From Cytophagales bacterium (GTDB lineage: Bacteria > Bacteroidota > Bacteroidia > Cytophagales > Thermoflexibacteraceae): DNA of 63,498 nt. Position numbers and translations under genes: made by a program. Shown in pieces: positions 44,836-53,955 of the stretch. The stretch spans positions 1 through 63,498 of the forward strand of contig JAAFJS010000006.1 of the NCBI GenBank assembly GCA_013298985.1, in the 5' to 3' direction. The notes beneath the pieces are model-generated. The model did not search any database and was not told the origin of the DNA. It was given only the letters and a program-made list of their open reading frames with translations. The first letter of the stretch is position 1. Each line of letters begins with the position of its first letter.

Positions 44836-46218
44836 TTACCCTCTTGGCAAAGCCCTCATTTTGAGGTACATAGTCCTAAAAAATGGTATCAAAATAAGCG
44901 TATGTGCTACCATACCCGCCATCAGCCAAAATTGACCTTCTTCACTACTCATATAATAGGAATTGGTAAATGTCTTGCCCAGCCATGTTACCGCGCACAA
45001 GAGCATGAATGGACTCATTACGTTGGCAAACATCAATATAAAAATCTTGAAGCGAGAGAATACTTGTAAGTGATTGATTTGCAAACTTTTGAAAATAAAA
45101 AATGTAAACGCCAGTAATATGCCCCCAAAAACTAAATTTTCACTGCTCTGATTGGTTGCCGAACTCATAAAAGCCAGCGTTCCTCCATAAATAAACGAAC
45201 CAATACCAAAGCTCACCGCCGCCAATACAAAATCCTGCCACTTTACATTTTGGAAAATCAGAAGCAAGGTAGAAAGACAGAAGATAATAGTTGTCCAGCC
45301 CACCAAATCGCCATTGCTACGCATGATAGGATAGACTTTAGCATGAGAAATGCGATACAAAGCACTGTTTATCTGCTGTTTATGTGTTGTGCCATAGTAA
45401 TCATAAGTATAAGAAATAAAAGAAGCAATCTGATGTGCTTTGTAATTTTTCAAGACTTCTTGGGGTGATACCTCTATTTTTTGTTGGCTATATTTATTAA
45501 AAGTATGGATATAGTTTGCAATCAACCCTAATTTTTGGGCATCATCATGGGTGTTAATAAATAACTTACGGAAGTAGATGTGATTGTCTTCTCTTTCTTC
45601 ATATTTTTGGGAAAAGTCATAATCTATATAAAAAAAAGCAAAATTGTAATAATTGCGTCCGTCGGGCATGGCAGGAAACTGGTTGTTATCTTTTGAGTTT
45701 TGTAGCGCGATTTTATCATCTTCCCATAGCACATCACTACCTTGCTGATTGGTTGGGAAGTACGGATTGCCTGCGTTGAGGCTATAAGCATCTTTGTTTA
45801 ACTGCGCTATGCTTTCCAGATTTGCCACTTTCTTTTCTATCAAAACGGTAAAAAGGACAGGTAAACCTCCAAAAATAGCAAAACAAAGTAAATAAATGCC
45901 AAAACGCATCTGCTCGATGAAAGGAAACAAACGCCCATAGCTTTTCTCGATGTTGTAAGTTGCCTGCTTATACACCCAAAAGATAGCAGGAGGCAGGCTC
46001 AATAAAATTGCAAAGAAAAGCACCGCACCTGATTCGGGCAAGGCACTACTGGCGCGCAAAGGATATGCCCATATCAGCGCAGCACCTACCAGCGCACTAA
46101 TAACACCATAGTACAACACGTAATGCACTTTCGTTATCCACAAAAGGCGATGATTGAGAAGAAAATGATTGTCCAAATTTTTCAAAAACTTGGGCGTGAG
46201 CAAGGACAATAGTTTCAT
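44836..46218 (-). CDS. Uncharacterised polytopic membrane protein
   Basis: I do not recognise this 460-residue protein. It has about eight or nine hydrophobic helices: around 35-52, 65-82, 105-128, then a pair of groups between about 305 and 460. A large soluble domain (about 130-300) between them is rich in Asp, Asn and Tyr (YYNFAFFYIDYDFSQKYEER). Similar architectures occur in Bacteroidota next to ABC-2 transporter genes, but no ATPase or permease is adjacent here. It is the last gene of a probable operon with the Uma2 gene (29-base gap) and ends at a strong terminator. Confidence 0.75.
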   Translation of the reverse strand: MKLLSLLTPKFLKNLDNHFLLNHRLLWITKVHYVLYYGVISALVGAALIWAYPLRASSALPESGAVLFFAILLSLPPAIFWVYKQATYNIEKSYGRLFPFIEQMRFGIYLLCFAIFGGLPVLFTVLIEKKVANLESIAQLNKDAYSLNAGNPYFPTNQQGSDVLWEDDKIALQNSKDNNQFPAMPDGRNYYNFAFFYIDYDFSQKYEEREDNHIYFRKLFINTHDDAQKLGLIANYIHTFNKYSQQKIEVSPQEVLKNYKAHQIASFISYTYDYYGTTHKQQINSALYRISHAKVYPIMRSNGDLVGWTTIIFCLSTLLLIFQNVKWQDFVLAAVSFGIGSFIYGGTLAFMSSATNQSSENLVFGGILLAFTFFIFKSLQINHLQVFSRFKIFILMFANVMSPFMLLCAVTWLGKTFTNSYYMSSEEGQFWLMAGMVAHTLILIPFFRTMYLKMRALPRG

Positions 46219-46247
46219 AATTTTATGTTTTTTAGTTTTTTGTATCT

Positions 46248-46724
46248 TTATGCAAAAATATCTTTCATTTCCATTTCAATTTGAGTAACTTCATCAAAAG
46301 TTTTACCTGAAATAAATACTTTTTTAGTTTTATCTTTCTGATAAATAACCACTTGTTGTAATGCGGGAAGCACAAGCCAACATGACAGAACACCTGTTTG
46401 AAAGTAAAAATCAAATTTTTCTATCAAATCTTGCATACCTTGTTTGGGCGACAAAATTTCAATCACTGTAACAGGTGTTTGTGTTACTACGATTTCGTCA
46501 AACTCCCAATTGATTTCTTCATTTGGATAAATACACAAATCAGGTACTGTTTCTTTCCCATTAAGCAATACAGTCAATTGACTGAAAATGCGATATTTAT
46601 TCCTGTATTGGTGAAACGACATCACAAGGTTTGACCAAACAGAAGCATGATTTTTACTTGGCATATCTACACTTAAATTTTCTGCATCTAAATACGCAGT
46701 GAGTTTTTCATCTATTTCGAACAT
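46248..46724 (-). CDS. Uma2-family (DUF820) putative restriction-endonuclease-fold protein
   Basis: The 158-residue protein has the PD-(D/E)XK-like Uma2 motifs: VPDLCIYPNEEINW carries the Asp, and TVIEILSPKQGMQDLIEKFD the Glu, with the conserved Ser-Pro. FYFQTGVLSCWLVLPALQQV is the usual C-terminal core. The family is of unknown biological role, abundant in cyanobacteria and some Bacteroidota. Here it lies 6 bases after the secreted-protein gene and 29 before the membrane-protein gene. It has no signal peptide, unlike its upstream neighbours. Confidence 0.82.
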   Translation of the reverse strand: MFEIDEKLTAYLDAENLSVDMPSKNHASVWSNLVMSFHQYRNKYRIFSQLTVLLNGKETVPDLCIYPNEEINWEFDEIVVTQTPVTVIEILSPKQGMQDLIEKFDFYFQTGVLSCWLVLPALQQVVIYQKDKTKKVFISGKTFDEVTQIEMEMKDIFA

Positions 46725-46730
46725 AAATTT

Positions 46731-47600
46731 TTACTTACTTTCAAGATACGATTCTATTCCAATAACATCTTTACGAATTTTTTTCTTCCATCTATTCCCA
46801 TATTTGTCATCAAGATATTCAAATATGGTTTTGTTATAATCTTCCATACATTCATTGCCAATATAAGTACACCCAAAATCGTAATAATTTAGATTATACT
46901 CTTTTTCAAATTCATTATCAAATTTATTATTTGTTTTTGGGACCATTCCTCCTTGTATTAATAATTTGATTTTACCTGTTTTAATATCTTGCAAAGCTGA
47001 TTCACGATTTAATTGGCACTTTTCAAATATTGTTAGATTGAAATTTTCAATTTTATCATCATATCCATCAATAACAATAGTTGTATCTGTTTTGGAATAA
47101 CCAAATCTTCCAATATTTACTTTATATTTACCTTTTGTCAAGTATTTTACTTCAAAAAAGCCATTTTCATCAGTTTGAGCGAAAAAAGTTTGATAACGAT
47201 TATTCAACCTGATTGGAATTTTATCGAATATTTCTTTACCTATTCCAGAAACTACTTTAATGTTCCCTGAAATCTCAAACTTCTTTTGTTTTAGGTAAAT
47301 TTCAAGATTTTGGTATGATAAATCTGTAACATAAAAAGTAGTATCAACTTTTTCATACCCTAATTTATTGATTATAAGTGTATATTTACCACTATCTAAA
47401 TGCTCAAACTTAAAAGTGCCGCCTAATTGTGTAGTTTGCGTGAACGTCTCATTTTCACTTCTTAACTTCACAAGTGAACCTACTAAATAGCCTTGATACG
47501 TAGATAACTTGCCTTCAATAGAAAATTCTCTTTTTGCAAAAACTGTAAAAGAATTAGTGATGAAATAGCAAACAGAAAATATAAATATAATGATTCTCAT
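46731..47600 (-). CDS. Secreted protein with two carboxypeptidase-regulatory-like domains and a Cys-containing C-terminal domain
   Basis: The 289-residue exported protein has a signal peptide (MRIIIFIFSVCYFITNSFTV). Two tandem beta-sandwich repeats of the CarboxypepD_reg type follow: GTFKFEHLDSGKYTLIINKL and GFFEVKYLTKGKYKVNIGRF. Such domains act as structural spacers in surface proteins. The C-terminal ~90 residues (EKEYNLNYYDFGCTYIGNEC, then YNKTIFEYLDDKYGNRWKKK) form a domain seen, in my recollection, in other Bacteroidota exported proteins, but of unknown function. There is no T9SS sorting domain. It is followed within 6 bases by the Uma2 gene. Confidence 0.75.
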   Translation of the reverse strand: MRIIIFIFSVCYFITNSFTVFAKREFSIEGKLSTYQGYLVGSLVKLRSENETFTQTTQLGGTFKFEHLDSGKYTLIINKLGYEKVDTTFYVTDLSYQNLEIYLKQKKFEISGNIKVVSGIGKEIFDKIPIRLNNRYQTFFAQTDENGFFEVKYLTKGKYKVNIGRFGYSKTDTTIVIDGYDDKIENFNLTIFEKCQLNRESALQDIKTGKIKLLIQGGMVPKTNNKFDNEFEKEYNLNYYDFGCTYIGNECMEDYNKTIFEYLDDKYGNRWKKKIRKDVIGIESYLESK

Positions 47601-47689
47601 AGATTGATACTTTAATTCTAAAGATTCAAGGCAAAGCCTTACCTCTTTTTAGGTATAAGCATAACGCTTGCGCCAGTAAGCCTATTTAT

Positions 47690-48409
47690 TCAATTTTTCT
47701 TTTTCAATCTTTTTAATGCCTCAAACTCTTGCAAGTTAATACCAAATGTCTTTTCCAAAATCGATATCATTTTATTGAATCTTTGTAATTCGCTGATGTT
47801 GCGTTTTACTTTGGCAATAATTTGAGGATTAAGGTATTCGTAATATCGCCAATAGTTATTGTATTTTACATGGACAGAAAAAACAATTCCATCATTTGCT
47901 AATGCCAAAATGCAATCACATTTCCTTTGCAAAGAATCCATACTTGGCAAGGTATAAATACCAAGATTTACTAATTTTTTCCATACCTTGCCAATATCTT
48001 TAATAGTGGTCAATCTTTTTTCTTCCAAATTACTTAGTGCTGCTACTTTCGGAGGCTGGTACAGAGAATCGTGTGAGAATGGTTTTACATCTTCCAGTTC
48101 TACATCATATTCATATACTTGTGCTATCCAATTGTCTTTTTCCTTGTAAATCCTTAGTAATCTTGAATTTGAGAAAGCCTCCCAGCGAAAAATTCGAATA
48201 TCTATTGCAATATTTGCATCTTGTAAATTGTTTATTTTTAGGATTTTATAAATTTCATTTTTTTGTTTATGCCCATAATAATCATAAGATGAAATTGCTG
48301 TATCTACTTGAATTTCTTTGCTTTTTTGGGCAACTGCTTGGAAAGTTGTCTGAAACCAAGAAAGATAGAACAGGCAAAAAAACAAATGCAACCTTAATTT
48401 ATAAACCAT
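47690..48409 (-). CDS. Hypothetical secreted protein
   Basis: The 239-residue protein has a likely signal peptide (hydrophobic LHLFFCLFYLSWFQTTFQAV followed by AQ). The mature part is mixed alpha/beta with no motif I recognise. Landmarks are DSLQRKCDCILALANDG, NYWRYYEYLNPQIIAKVKRN and a basic helical C-terminus. It is 89 bases upstream of the next minus-strand gene and may be co-transcribed with it. Confidence 0.65.
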   Translation of the reverse strand: MVYKLRLHLFFCLFYLSWFQTTFQAVAQKSKEIQVDTAISSYDYYGHKQKNEIYKILKINNLQDANIAIDIRIFRWEAFSNSRLLRIYKEKDNWIAQVYEYDVELEDVKPFSHDSLYQPPKVAALSNLEEKRLTTIKDIGKVWKKLVNLGIYTLPSMDSLQRKCDCILALANDGIVFSVHVKYNNYWRYYEYLNPQIIAKVKRNISELQRFNKMISILEKTFGINLQEFEALKRLKKKN

Positions 48410-48411
48410 AA

Positions 48412-48645
48412 ACTAATTAAGATTCTTACTTTTGAAAAAGTTTTCTTGTCGACTGGCTAATATCTCTAAAATAATCTGCTTTTTTTCTTCTCCGAAAGCA
48501 GGGCAAGTAGTTGATTACCTGTAAATTCTATGGATGTTTCTACAATAAAAGATTGTCCTGTGTCCTCTATCTTGATTGTTTGATGATTTCCCCGCCAATC
48601 CTACAAATCTATACGAGAAAATCCCCCTGAAAGTTCAGTAAAAAT
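48412..48645 (-). pseudogene. Degenerate remnant of a short protein gene
   Basis: The gap between the hypothetical and TolC-family genes holds a decayed coding trace on the minus strand. It reads IFTELSGGFSRIDL, a TAG stop, DWRGNHQTIKIEDTGQSFIV, then ETSIEFTGNQLLALLSEKKK. At the poly-A run the frame must shift by one to continue as QIILEILASRQENFFKSKN. The stop plus frameshift indicate a pseudogene of unknown family. It covers most of the 314-base gene-free gap. Confidence 0.45.
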
Positions 48646-48723
48646 CTAATATACCACAAATTTCTTACAGCAAGAATTTCTGTGCGAATGTCTTAAAAAT
48701 ACGCTAAACTTTGGAGGGTTTTA

Positions 48724-50115
48724 TTACAGTCCTCTGCCCGCCGCCCAAAGCAATTCCGCCTTTGTTTTGGCATATTTGAACTGCAACTCTATGAATTTGA
48801 GTTCGGAACTGAGCAAGGCTGCTTCACGCGTATTGACCAAAAATAGGGAACTTTCGCCGTTGGCAAACTTTTCCTGCTCACCACTCACCAAAAGCTGATA
48901 GTTATTGACCATGCTTTCTTGGATAGTGAGCAAACTTTCCAAGTTTTTGAGGTCATTATAAAAAGCATTGATGCTGTTGAGAATTTCGCGGCTTGCCTGT
49001 GTGCGTTCAAATCCTGCTTGGCTAAGTTTAATATTTGCCTGCTGTACTTTGGCGCGTTCTTTTCTCAAAAACAAGGGAAAATAAAAGTCCAATCCGTATT
49101 TATAGTTATGCTGAGAAAATGCGCCTGTATTGCTATTATTAAAAACGGGGTTTTGTCCTAAAAGATTATAATTCAGGTTAATCACAGGTTTGAGCATTTC
49201 GCCCGCCAGCCTTCGCCCCACTTCCAGTTGCTTGATTTTGAAGTTGAGTTTGAGCAATTCGGGGTGATTTTGCTTGGCGTAAGTCAGCAGCTCCTCTAAG
49301 TTTTGAGTGCCGCTTAACTCATTGATATTGAGGGTGGGCGTAGCATTTGGCACTAACTCAACTGGGTTGCTATCTGCGTTCCACAAATGATTAGAAAGCA
49401 TGAGTCGCGCATTATTGAGGATTACCTGCGACTCGCGCAGCGTAACATCGCGCTGCTGCAAGGTAATTTTGGCTTCTACGGAGTCTATTCCTGCCGCGTC
49501 GCCCTGAATCACGCGTTCTATGATGCCTTCGTAGCGAACTTTTGCCAGTTCGTACCCTTTTTGATTGACGCGAAGCTGGTGATGAGCCAAGAACCACGCC
49601 CAGTAATCTTTGGTAGCCTGCAAAATCGCCTTGTTGATAATCTTGACGCGCTCTGCCTCCATGATGTCGCGTGCGTACTGCGCCTCTCGAAGTGCCGCCC
49701 TGCGCGCATCAAAGAGCAAGCCTTGCGCCAAAGGAACAGCAATGCCCGCATAAATCAAGCCATTGGAGGGGACTACCTCGTTGGCATTCAAAAACTCGCC
49801 ACTATTGAGTTCATAGCCCATCTTCAAATCTAAGCCTGTAATGGTAGGAATTTTCAACTCCGTATCCCACCTGCGGTAATATTCTACACTTTTAAAAAAC
49901 TTCTCATCAAAATAAGAGTTCAGCTTGGGGTCAAAGTTGCCCCGCGCCAGTCTGATTTCCTGCTTGCCAAAGGCAGATAGCAAATCTGCCTGTCTAATCA
50001 CTGGATGACCTATCATCAACTGGTCATAAAAGGCTTGTAATGTAAAAATTTGTTCCTGACTATATGCTAAAAAAGATAAAATACTAAAAAAAATAAATAA
50101 TGCTAAAGTCTTCAT
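48724..50115 (-). CDS. TolC-family outer-membrane efflux protein
   Basis: The 463-residue protein has a signal peptide (MKTLALFIFFSILSFLAYSQ). The OEP architecture consists of two repeats of long alpha-helices with beta-strand insertions: ARRAALREAQYARDIMEAER and YEGIIERVIQGDAAGIDSVE in repeat 1, then LYFPLF-like strands and RKERAKVQQANIKLSQAGFE in repeat 2. Length fits TolC/OprM proteins, which form trimeric channels through the outer membrane and periplasm. No inner-membrane pump or membrane-fusion partner is adjacent, so it may serve a pump coded elsewhere. Confidence 0.88.
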   Translation of the reverse strand: MKTLALFIFFSILSFLAYSQEQIFTLQAFYDQLMIGHPVIRQADLLSAFGKQEIRLARGNFDPKLNSYFDEKFFKSVEYYRRWDTELKIPTITGLDLKMGYELNSGEFLNANEVVPSNGLIYAGIAVPLAQGLLFDARRAALREAQYARDIMEAERVKIINKAILQATKDYWAWFLAHHQLRVNQKGYELAKVRYEGIIERVIQGDAAGIDSVEAKITLQQRDVTLRESQVILNNARLMLSNHLWNADSNPVELVPNATPTLNINELSGTQNLEELLTYAKQNHPELLKLNFKIKQLEVGRRLAGEMLKPVINLNYNLLGQNPVFNNSNTGAFSQHNYKYGLDFYFPLFLRKERAKVQQANIKLSQAGFERTQASREILNSINAFYNDLKNLESLLTIQESMVNNYQLLVSGEQEKFANGESSLFLVNTREAALLSSELKFIELQFKYAKTKAELLWAAGRGL

Positions 50116-50360
50116 TTACAATTAGTTTTGGTCATGTAATTATCTTTTTTTGCCAAAAAGATAAGACTTTGACGATACGATTTTTGTTGAATTTATTGAT
50201 AAAAAAATAAGTAATTCTCCAAACAAAACCATTAAAAACCAATATTGTTTGTTTAAAACTTATACGTTGATGGAAGAAAATAATGTATTAAAAAAAATTA
50301 AAACTTCGTAAATATGGTTTAAGTATTTCTACAAATTTAAGCGTATTTTGTATTACCACA

Positions 50361-50374
50361 GTCCCGTTAGGGAC
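50361..50374. repeat. GTCCCgttaGGGAC palindrome
   Basis: A 5-bp-arm palindrome at the head of a 170-base non-coding tract rich in short G/C palindromes. It lacks a T-tract. It appears to be part of the same REP-like element as the inverted repeat at 50378-50525. Confidence 0.5.
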
Positions 50375-50377
50375 ATG

Positions 50378-50525
50378 AGCTTTGTGTAGAAATCAATAAA
50401 GAGCAATAAGTAAGATTCCCTTTAAGGAATTCCATTTGGGGATATAACTCATTCACTTCCAAGTATTTGTATCACCCTTAAAGGGACTTATCGAAATATA
50501 ATTTATCCTAATTTTCTACAAAGCT
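50378..50525. repeat. MITE/REP-like intergenic element with terminal inverted repeats
   Basis: The 546-base gap between the TolC-family gene and the VCBS gene has no ORF. It holds AGCTTTGTgTAGAAA (50378-50392) opposite TTTCTACAAAGCT (50513-50525). Two inner palindromic motifs lie within: CCCTTTAAGGAAT near 50423 and CCCTTAAAGGG near 50475. The nested symmetry suggests a non-autonomous, folded repeat, probably present in other copies in the genome. Confidence 0.55.
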
Positions 50526-50661
50526 GTTGCGCCCACAGTGGAACTGCTAATGGCACTAAACAACAGAGTTCTTATTTTTGTTGAACTTTTTAAAATGTTT
50601 ATAATGAGGTTTTTATAATAAAAATTTACAACTCACCACTTCATTTTTTTATAAACTTTTT

Positions 50662-52668
50662 CTATTTCAAACCTTTCAAAAATTTAGCACTGTTGGGAAT
50701 TTGCTGTACCGAACGCGAGGATTCGTCTTCGATGTAGAGCATTCGCCCCTTTACCTTACTGATTTCGCGTAGAATCTCCGCAATGGGCAGTTGTCCAGTC
50801 CCTATCGTTACGTCTGACTCGACAGGCGCGCCGCCCGTAAGCAGGCTCATTGGCTCACCAATTTTCATGTCTTTGAGGTGAAATAGGGTAAAACGATTCG
50901 GATATTTACGTAGGAGTAAGGTAGGGTTTTGTCCTCCATGAAACGTCCAATAAATATCCATTTCATAGTTGCAAAATGCTGGTTTTGTTTGCATTACCAT
51001 CAAATCAAAAAGTGTTCCTTCTGGTGAAGGTACAAACTCATAGCCATGAATATGGTAAAAGAAATTAACACCTTCTTTGCTGAGTGCTTCGCCTGCCGTA
51101 TTGAAAACCTTGATGGCTTTTTCTGCATCTTCACGCGTAAAGTCTGTACCTTTATGTGGAATCCAAGCACACCCTACGTCTTTCAGCCCCATGATTTTAG
51201 TCGTTTTGATAATGCTTTGCACATCATCTCGGAAGGTTTCAAAGCCAAAAAGAAAACCTCTACACTTCAAACCTGCCTTTTTGAGTTCATCTTTGAACTG
51301 CTCAGGAGTACGGTCATGGAAACTATACCCTTCTACATAATCTATGCCCCAAGATTTGACCATTTTAAGCATTTCAGGCAGATTATCTTTGGTAATTTGA
51401 TTGCGAAGGCTGTAGAGTTGTACGCCCAAATGTTGTTTGACAAACTCCCCCACTTTTCCTAATGGTTTTCCTGTGTCATTTTGCAACCAAATGTCTATTC
51501 TTGGGGTGTTCCAGTTGTACGGTTTGTTCAGAATATCCATATCGCCATCACCGTCCAAGTCAGCCACTTTTGCCTCGTGGAAACCCCAATCCTTCTGAAA
51601 AACAATATGTTGAAAACTTCCCATGCCATTTCCATAAAAAATCAAAGCCTCCGCGTTAGGGTTATCTGATTCCTTTTTTTGTTCTGACCACTTTGCCATT
51701 TCAGCCGCAAAAATATCCAAATTCCCATCACCATTGAGGTCAGCCAGCTCGAGGCTATGTCCATGTGCTAATGGTCTGTCTAATAGCTTGTTACCTTTCC
51801 ATGAGGAAGTTTCTTCGGGCTTGCTCGCACACTCGTACCACCTCAACTCATCAGTGCCATCACCCGAAGCAACCACAATTTGCGGGTACTTGGTTGGCTT
51901 GAATCTCCCCACAGCGACTCTACCGCCCATCTCAGCAAACTGAGTACCTTTAAACTGATTATTTCCCTGATATTTGAACCAGTAATTCCCTGCTAATAAG
52001 TCAGTTAGCCCGTCAGTATCAATGTCAGCACTTGCCAATCCTTCAAGATAAACGTTTGGATTGGCGGATTCTCCTGAAAAAATAGGCTCAAATTTCCATT
52101 CTGAGATATTTTTAGGGTTTTCAGGAATATCTGCCATAAAAAGTGTTTTTGCACCCTGATTCCAAAACACAAGCTGTGGCTTACCCACACCTTTGAAATC
52201 TGCAAAAATCTGGTCATGGTGCTGTTTTGCGCCACTTTTTTTGATGTTATAGCGTTTCCAACTTGTTTCAGGGTTATAATTTGGGTAAGGATTTTCCCAC
52301 CACCACACTTCGTTGCTCTGCCAATCGCCACCAAAAACCAAATCCTTGTCGCCATCACCATCAATATCATGAAAAGTACCACCCGCCTCAATCGTAAGTA
52401 GCTCTTTTTCAATCACATATTTTTTCCAATTCTTTTTTCCACGCTGATACCACACCAGCGCGGGTGCCTGCTGACGACACGCCAATACAAAGTCATTTAC
52501 GCCGTCATTGTCAATGTCCAGCACCAAAGAAGCCGTCTGTTGCGTACTCTGCCAAGGAAGCGGCAGTTTTCCGTTGGTAGTCGAGTAATATTTCCATTCC
52601 TGAGCATTGCTGGGCAGAAAAGCCAATAAGCAGAGCGCGGAGAGCCAAAGTTGGAGTGTCGTTTTCAT
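50662..52668 (-). CDS. Fusion: FG-GAP/VCBS propeller + xylose-isomerase-like TIM barrel, secreted
   Basis: The 668-residue exported protein has a signal peptide (MKTTLQLWLSALCLLAFLPS, cut after NA). Residues 30-390 hold repeated Ca-binding propeller blades: DIDNDGVNDFVLA, DIDGDGDKDLVFG, DIDTDGLTDLLAG, DLNGDGNLDIFAA and DLDGDGDMDILN. From about 405 a sugar-phosphate isomerase/epimerase barrel follows: LGVQLYSLRNQITKDNLPEM, IDYVEGYSFHDRTPEQFKDE, YEMDIYWTFHGGQNPTLLLR, FTLFHLKDMK, and GRMLYIEDES near the end. The acidic and His metal ligands appear present. The barrel may act on sugars or inositol-like polyols outside the cytoplasm. The propeller is probably a binding scaffold. Each half alone is common; the fusion is unusual. 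Confidence 0.85.
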   Translation of the reverse strand: MKTTLQLWLSALCLLAFLPSNAQEWKYYSTTNGKLPLPWQSTQQTASLVLDIDNDGVNDFVLACRQQAPALVWYQRGKKNWKKYVIEKELLTIEAGGTFHDIDGDGDKDLVFGGDWQSNEVWWWENPYPNYNPETSWKRYNIKKSGAKQHHDQIFADFKGVGKPQLVFWNQGAKTLFMADIPENPKNISEWKFEPIFSGESANPNVYLEGLASADIDTDGLTDLLAGNYWFKYQGNNQFKGTQFAEMGGRVAVGRFKPTKYPQIVVASGDGTDELRWYECASKPEETSSWKGNKLLDRPLAHGHSLELADLNGDGNLDIFAAEMAKWSEQKKESDNPNAEALIFYGNGMGSFQHIVFQKDWGFHEAKVADLDGDGDMDILNKPYNWNTPRIDIWLQNDTGKPLGKVGEFVKQHLGVQLYSLRNQITKDNLPEMLKMVKSWGIDYVEGYSFHDRTPEQFKDELKKAGLKCRGFLFGFETFRDDVQSIIKTTKIMGLKDVGCAWIPHKGTDFTREDAEKAIKVFNTAGEALSKEGVNFFYHIHGYEFVPSPEGTLFDLMVMQTKPAFCNYEMDIYWTFHGGQNPTLLLRKYPNRFTLFHLKDMKIGEPMSLLTGGAPVESDVTIGTGQLPIAEILREISKVKGRMLYIEDESSRSVQQIPNSAKFLKGLK

Positions 52669-52820
52669 ATTTTAAAGTGTTTTGATATACGGTTTTTCTT
52701 TTTGCCCTTATCTTAATACAAAATCTTCATTCCGCTACTATTGTTCTTATTTTTAATTTTAATTATCAAATAAGTTTATTTTTTTAGAAGCGCAATAGTC
52801 CCATTCCAAATCACTGCGGT

Positions 52821-52934
52821 CGTTGCTGTACGGGCTACGCTTCGCTTCGGTATAGGGCTAAATAGCCAAATTCCACCGCCCTATACTCCCCCTTCCATCA
52901 AACGGCTATGGTTGCACCTCCCTCATTCCATAGC
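52821..52934. repeat. Structured repeat region with two hairpins
   Basis: This GC-richer block sits in a 544-base gap without ORFs. TATAGGGC (52851-52858) pairs with GCCCTATA (52878-52885). GCTATGG (52905-52911) pairs with CCATAGC (52928-52934). Between 52815 and 52850 is the tract CTGCGGTCGTTGCTGTACGG followed by GCTACGCTTCGCTTCGG. The block differs in composition from its AT-rich flanks and looks like a repeated palindromic element rather than a terminator. Confidence 0.5.
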
Positions 52935-53155
52935 AATTACCCACACCCAGATTGATAAAAAATCAGACTGATAAAAAACGATACATACAAATTTGCACCA
53001 GCAAACCTTCCAACATAAACAGTTGTATTAAATAATATTTTTCTTTACGTTTGCACAAAAACCATTTTCCTGACAACTGATTTATTAGACCGAAAATGAA
53101 GCATAAGCACTTTGTTTTATAATTGTAAATTTACGAATGATTCAATAACATCTAA

Positions 53156-53163
53156 TATATTTG
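53156..53163 (+). promoter_or_regulatory. Putative -7 element for the esterase operon
   Basis: TATATTTG, an exact TAnnTTTG match, lies 50 bases before the ATG at 53213. Confidence 0.5.
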
Positions 53164-53212
53164 TCATATCAAATTTCATTAATTCATCATAAATCTAACC
53201 TTACAATCTAAA

Positions 53213-53941
53213 ATGCACGAACAATATCATAAATGGTACTCAAACCGCATAGGGCGAGAGTTCGAAATGCTCACTTTTGGGCATGGCGGCTTCCCAGTAA
53301 TTGCCTTCCCAACCTCGATGGGCAAATACCACCAAAACAAGGATTTTCATCTGATAGATGCTATTTCTTGGTTTGTGAACAATGGTAGAATCAAGGTCTA
53401 TTGCCCTGATAGCATCGACAATGATAGCTTTTATAACAAAGGCATTCACCCCGCCCACAAAATAACAAACCATGCTATCTACGACGACTTTATCCTGAAC
53501 GAGGTGGTTTATCGCGCAATGCACGAAACAGGCTTTAACCGCGTGGCAATGGTAGGGTGTAGCTTTGGTGGCTATCATGCACTCAATTTTGCCTTCCGCC
53601 ACCCCGACAAAGTAGCCTATATGTTTAGCCTTGGTGGAGCATTTGACATTAGCTCGTTTATGTGGGGCTACCATGATGACAATGTGTATTTTAACAACCC
53701 TATCGAGTATATGTCAAACCTCAATGGCGGCTGGCACTGGGACAATATCCGCCAGATGGGAATTGTATTAGGTACTGGCGACCAAGACATTTGCAAGGAA
53801 GACAACTACAAAATGTCTGGAATTTTACACTCCAAAGGCATAAATCACTGGTTAGACGTGCGTTGGGGGCAGCAAGGCATACACGACTGGCCTGCATGGA
53901 GGGCTATGCTCCCTGACTATATTTCACAAATTACTTGGTAA
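53213..53941 (+). CDS. Alpha/beta-hydrolase esterase
   Basis: The 242-residue cytoplasmic hydrolase has nucleophile Ser117 in VGCSFGGYHA (G-x-S-x-G). The acid is probably Asp190 in GTGDQDI and the base His224 in GIHDWPAWRAML. An early FGHGGFPVIAFPTSMG forms the oxyanion-hole strand. It resembles the esterase/putative-esterase group related to feruloyl esterase D and S-formylglutathione hydrolase folds; the substrate is not known. It precedes the FAD oxidoreductase gene by 15 bases, so the two are likely co-transcribed. Confidence 0.82.
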   Translation: MHEQYHKWYSNRIGREFEMLTFGHGGFPVIAFPTSMGKYHQNKDFHLIDAISWFVNNGRIKVYCPDSIDNDSFYNKGIHPAHKITNHAIYDDFILNEVVYRAMHETGFNRVAMVGCSFGGYHALNFAFRHPDKVAYMFSLGGAFDISSFMWGYHDDNVYFNNPIEYMSNLNGGWHWDNIRQMGIVLGTGDQDICKEDNYKMSGILHSKGINHWLDVRWGQQGIHDWPAWRAMLPDYISQITW

Positions 53942-53955
53942 AAAAAACAGCACAA

